NCBI GenBank assembly: GCA_030550225.1
Contig: JAUQPV010000014.1
Coordinates: 1-21,753 of the forward strand
Direction: 5' to 3'
DNA from: Acidobacteriota bacterium
GTDB taxonomy: Bacteria; Acidobacteriota; HRBIN11
DNA length: 21,753 nt
The notes under the pieces: model-generated
What the model was told of the DNA's origin: nothing
Seen by the model: only the letters and a program-made list of their open reading frames with translations
The model's database searches: none
Program-made: the position numbers and the translations under genes
Shown: one piece after another, positions 21,553 to 21,753 of the stretch
Layout: each line of letters opens with the position of its first letter
How positions within the stretch are numbered: position 1 is the stretch's first letter

Positions 21553-21753
21553 GACGCGCCTCCAGCCGCCGACGGTATGTATATGGTAGTGGCCCTTTGG
21601 GGATTCGGCAATTCCGGAATTCGGCAGTGACTGTTCCATTTTTGGTGGGCGAATCGGTCAGATATGTAGGCCTGGAGCGGTTTTTCTTGGAATCCACACC
21701 CGGGTCCGAGCCGCAGCCCACTGGGATGAGCTTTTCCGGCCTTTCATCCACCG
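21553..21753. other. Upstream region of purQ, with octamers
   Basis: Three tandem octamers ATTCGGCA, ATTCCGGA, ATTCGGCA occupy 21603-21626 and are self-complementary. A minus-strand TATACATAC near 21575-21583 could be part of a purQ promoter, but no convincing -35 box is present. On the minus strand an open frame runs from the window edge to a TGA at 21658-21660 (about 31 residues), and another runs on to 21509 overlapping purQ. Either could be the 3' end of an upstream gene; I cannot decide. Confidence 0.35.

Noticed and set aside
21509..21751. 80-residue minus-strand ORF at the right edge
   Set aside because: It overlaps the purQ start by over 40 bases and runs through octamer repeats; its coding nature cannot be supported, although a partial upstream gene at the edge stays possible.

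Overview
The window is about 21.8 kb of GC-rich bacterial chromosome with short intergenic gaps and ordinary housekeeping genes. I found no tRNA, rRNA, CRISPR array, transposase or phage gene. The lineage cannot be fixed from the sequence. Clues are GC-rich third codon positions, a long plant/cyanobacterial-type IspH, an ATP synthase c subunit with a cleavable leader, and an Fo gene group separated from the F1 genes. These fit a deep-branching Gram-negative bacterium better than a familiar model group.

Layout. Bases 1-8430 hold a Trp-rich unknown protein, a helical unknown, a SycD-like TPR protein, a minimal zincin, IspH, a TPR plus cyclic-nucleotide-binding protein, peptide deformylase coupled to a membrane protein, and a DinB-family protein. 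Bases 8592-11463 hold a small membrane protein, an exported M20 amidohydrolase, a divergently oriented exported HMA metal-binding protein, and a YbhB-type PEBP. Bases 11466-14592 hold a FAD-dependent reductase of the geranylgeranyl-reductase type, a FabF-type ketosynthase and, on the minus strand, a START/SRPBCC lipid-binding protein, possibly a small lipid or polyketide tailoring set. Bases 14931-20736 form an energy cluster: nuoL, nuoM, atpZ, an atpI-like gene, atpB and atpE. It joins the two large antiporter-like subunits of complex I to the ion-translocating half of ATP synthase, without nuoN, atpF or any F1 gene. The c subunit carries a Q...ES...Y ion-site pattern that resembles Na+-binding rings. 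A strong hairpin separates atpE from convergent purQ.

The most unusual content is between the genes. At least 14 gaps hold elements made of two inverted arms, and each arm is a run of degenerate 7-mers or 8-mers. The word differs between loci, but some loci share cores or flanks: 1872-1943 with 8446-8515 (about 61/72, inverted), 5403-5460 with 19375-19432 (48/58, inverted), 7867-7915 with 14012-14086, and 9090-9127 with 14802-14862. They resemble in style the short tandemly repeated repetitive sequences of cyanobacteria, with an added hairpin architecture and shared cores. They supply the 3' ends and stop codons of two genes, sit in the leader of nuoL and lie inside the atp operon. I regard them as a dispersed family of noncoding palindromic elements, possibly mobile and possibly regulatory.
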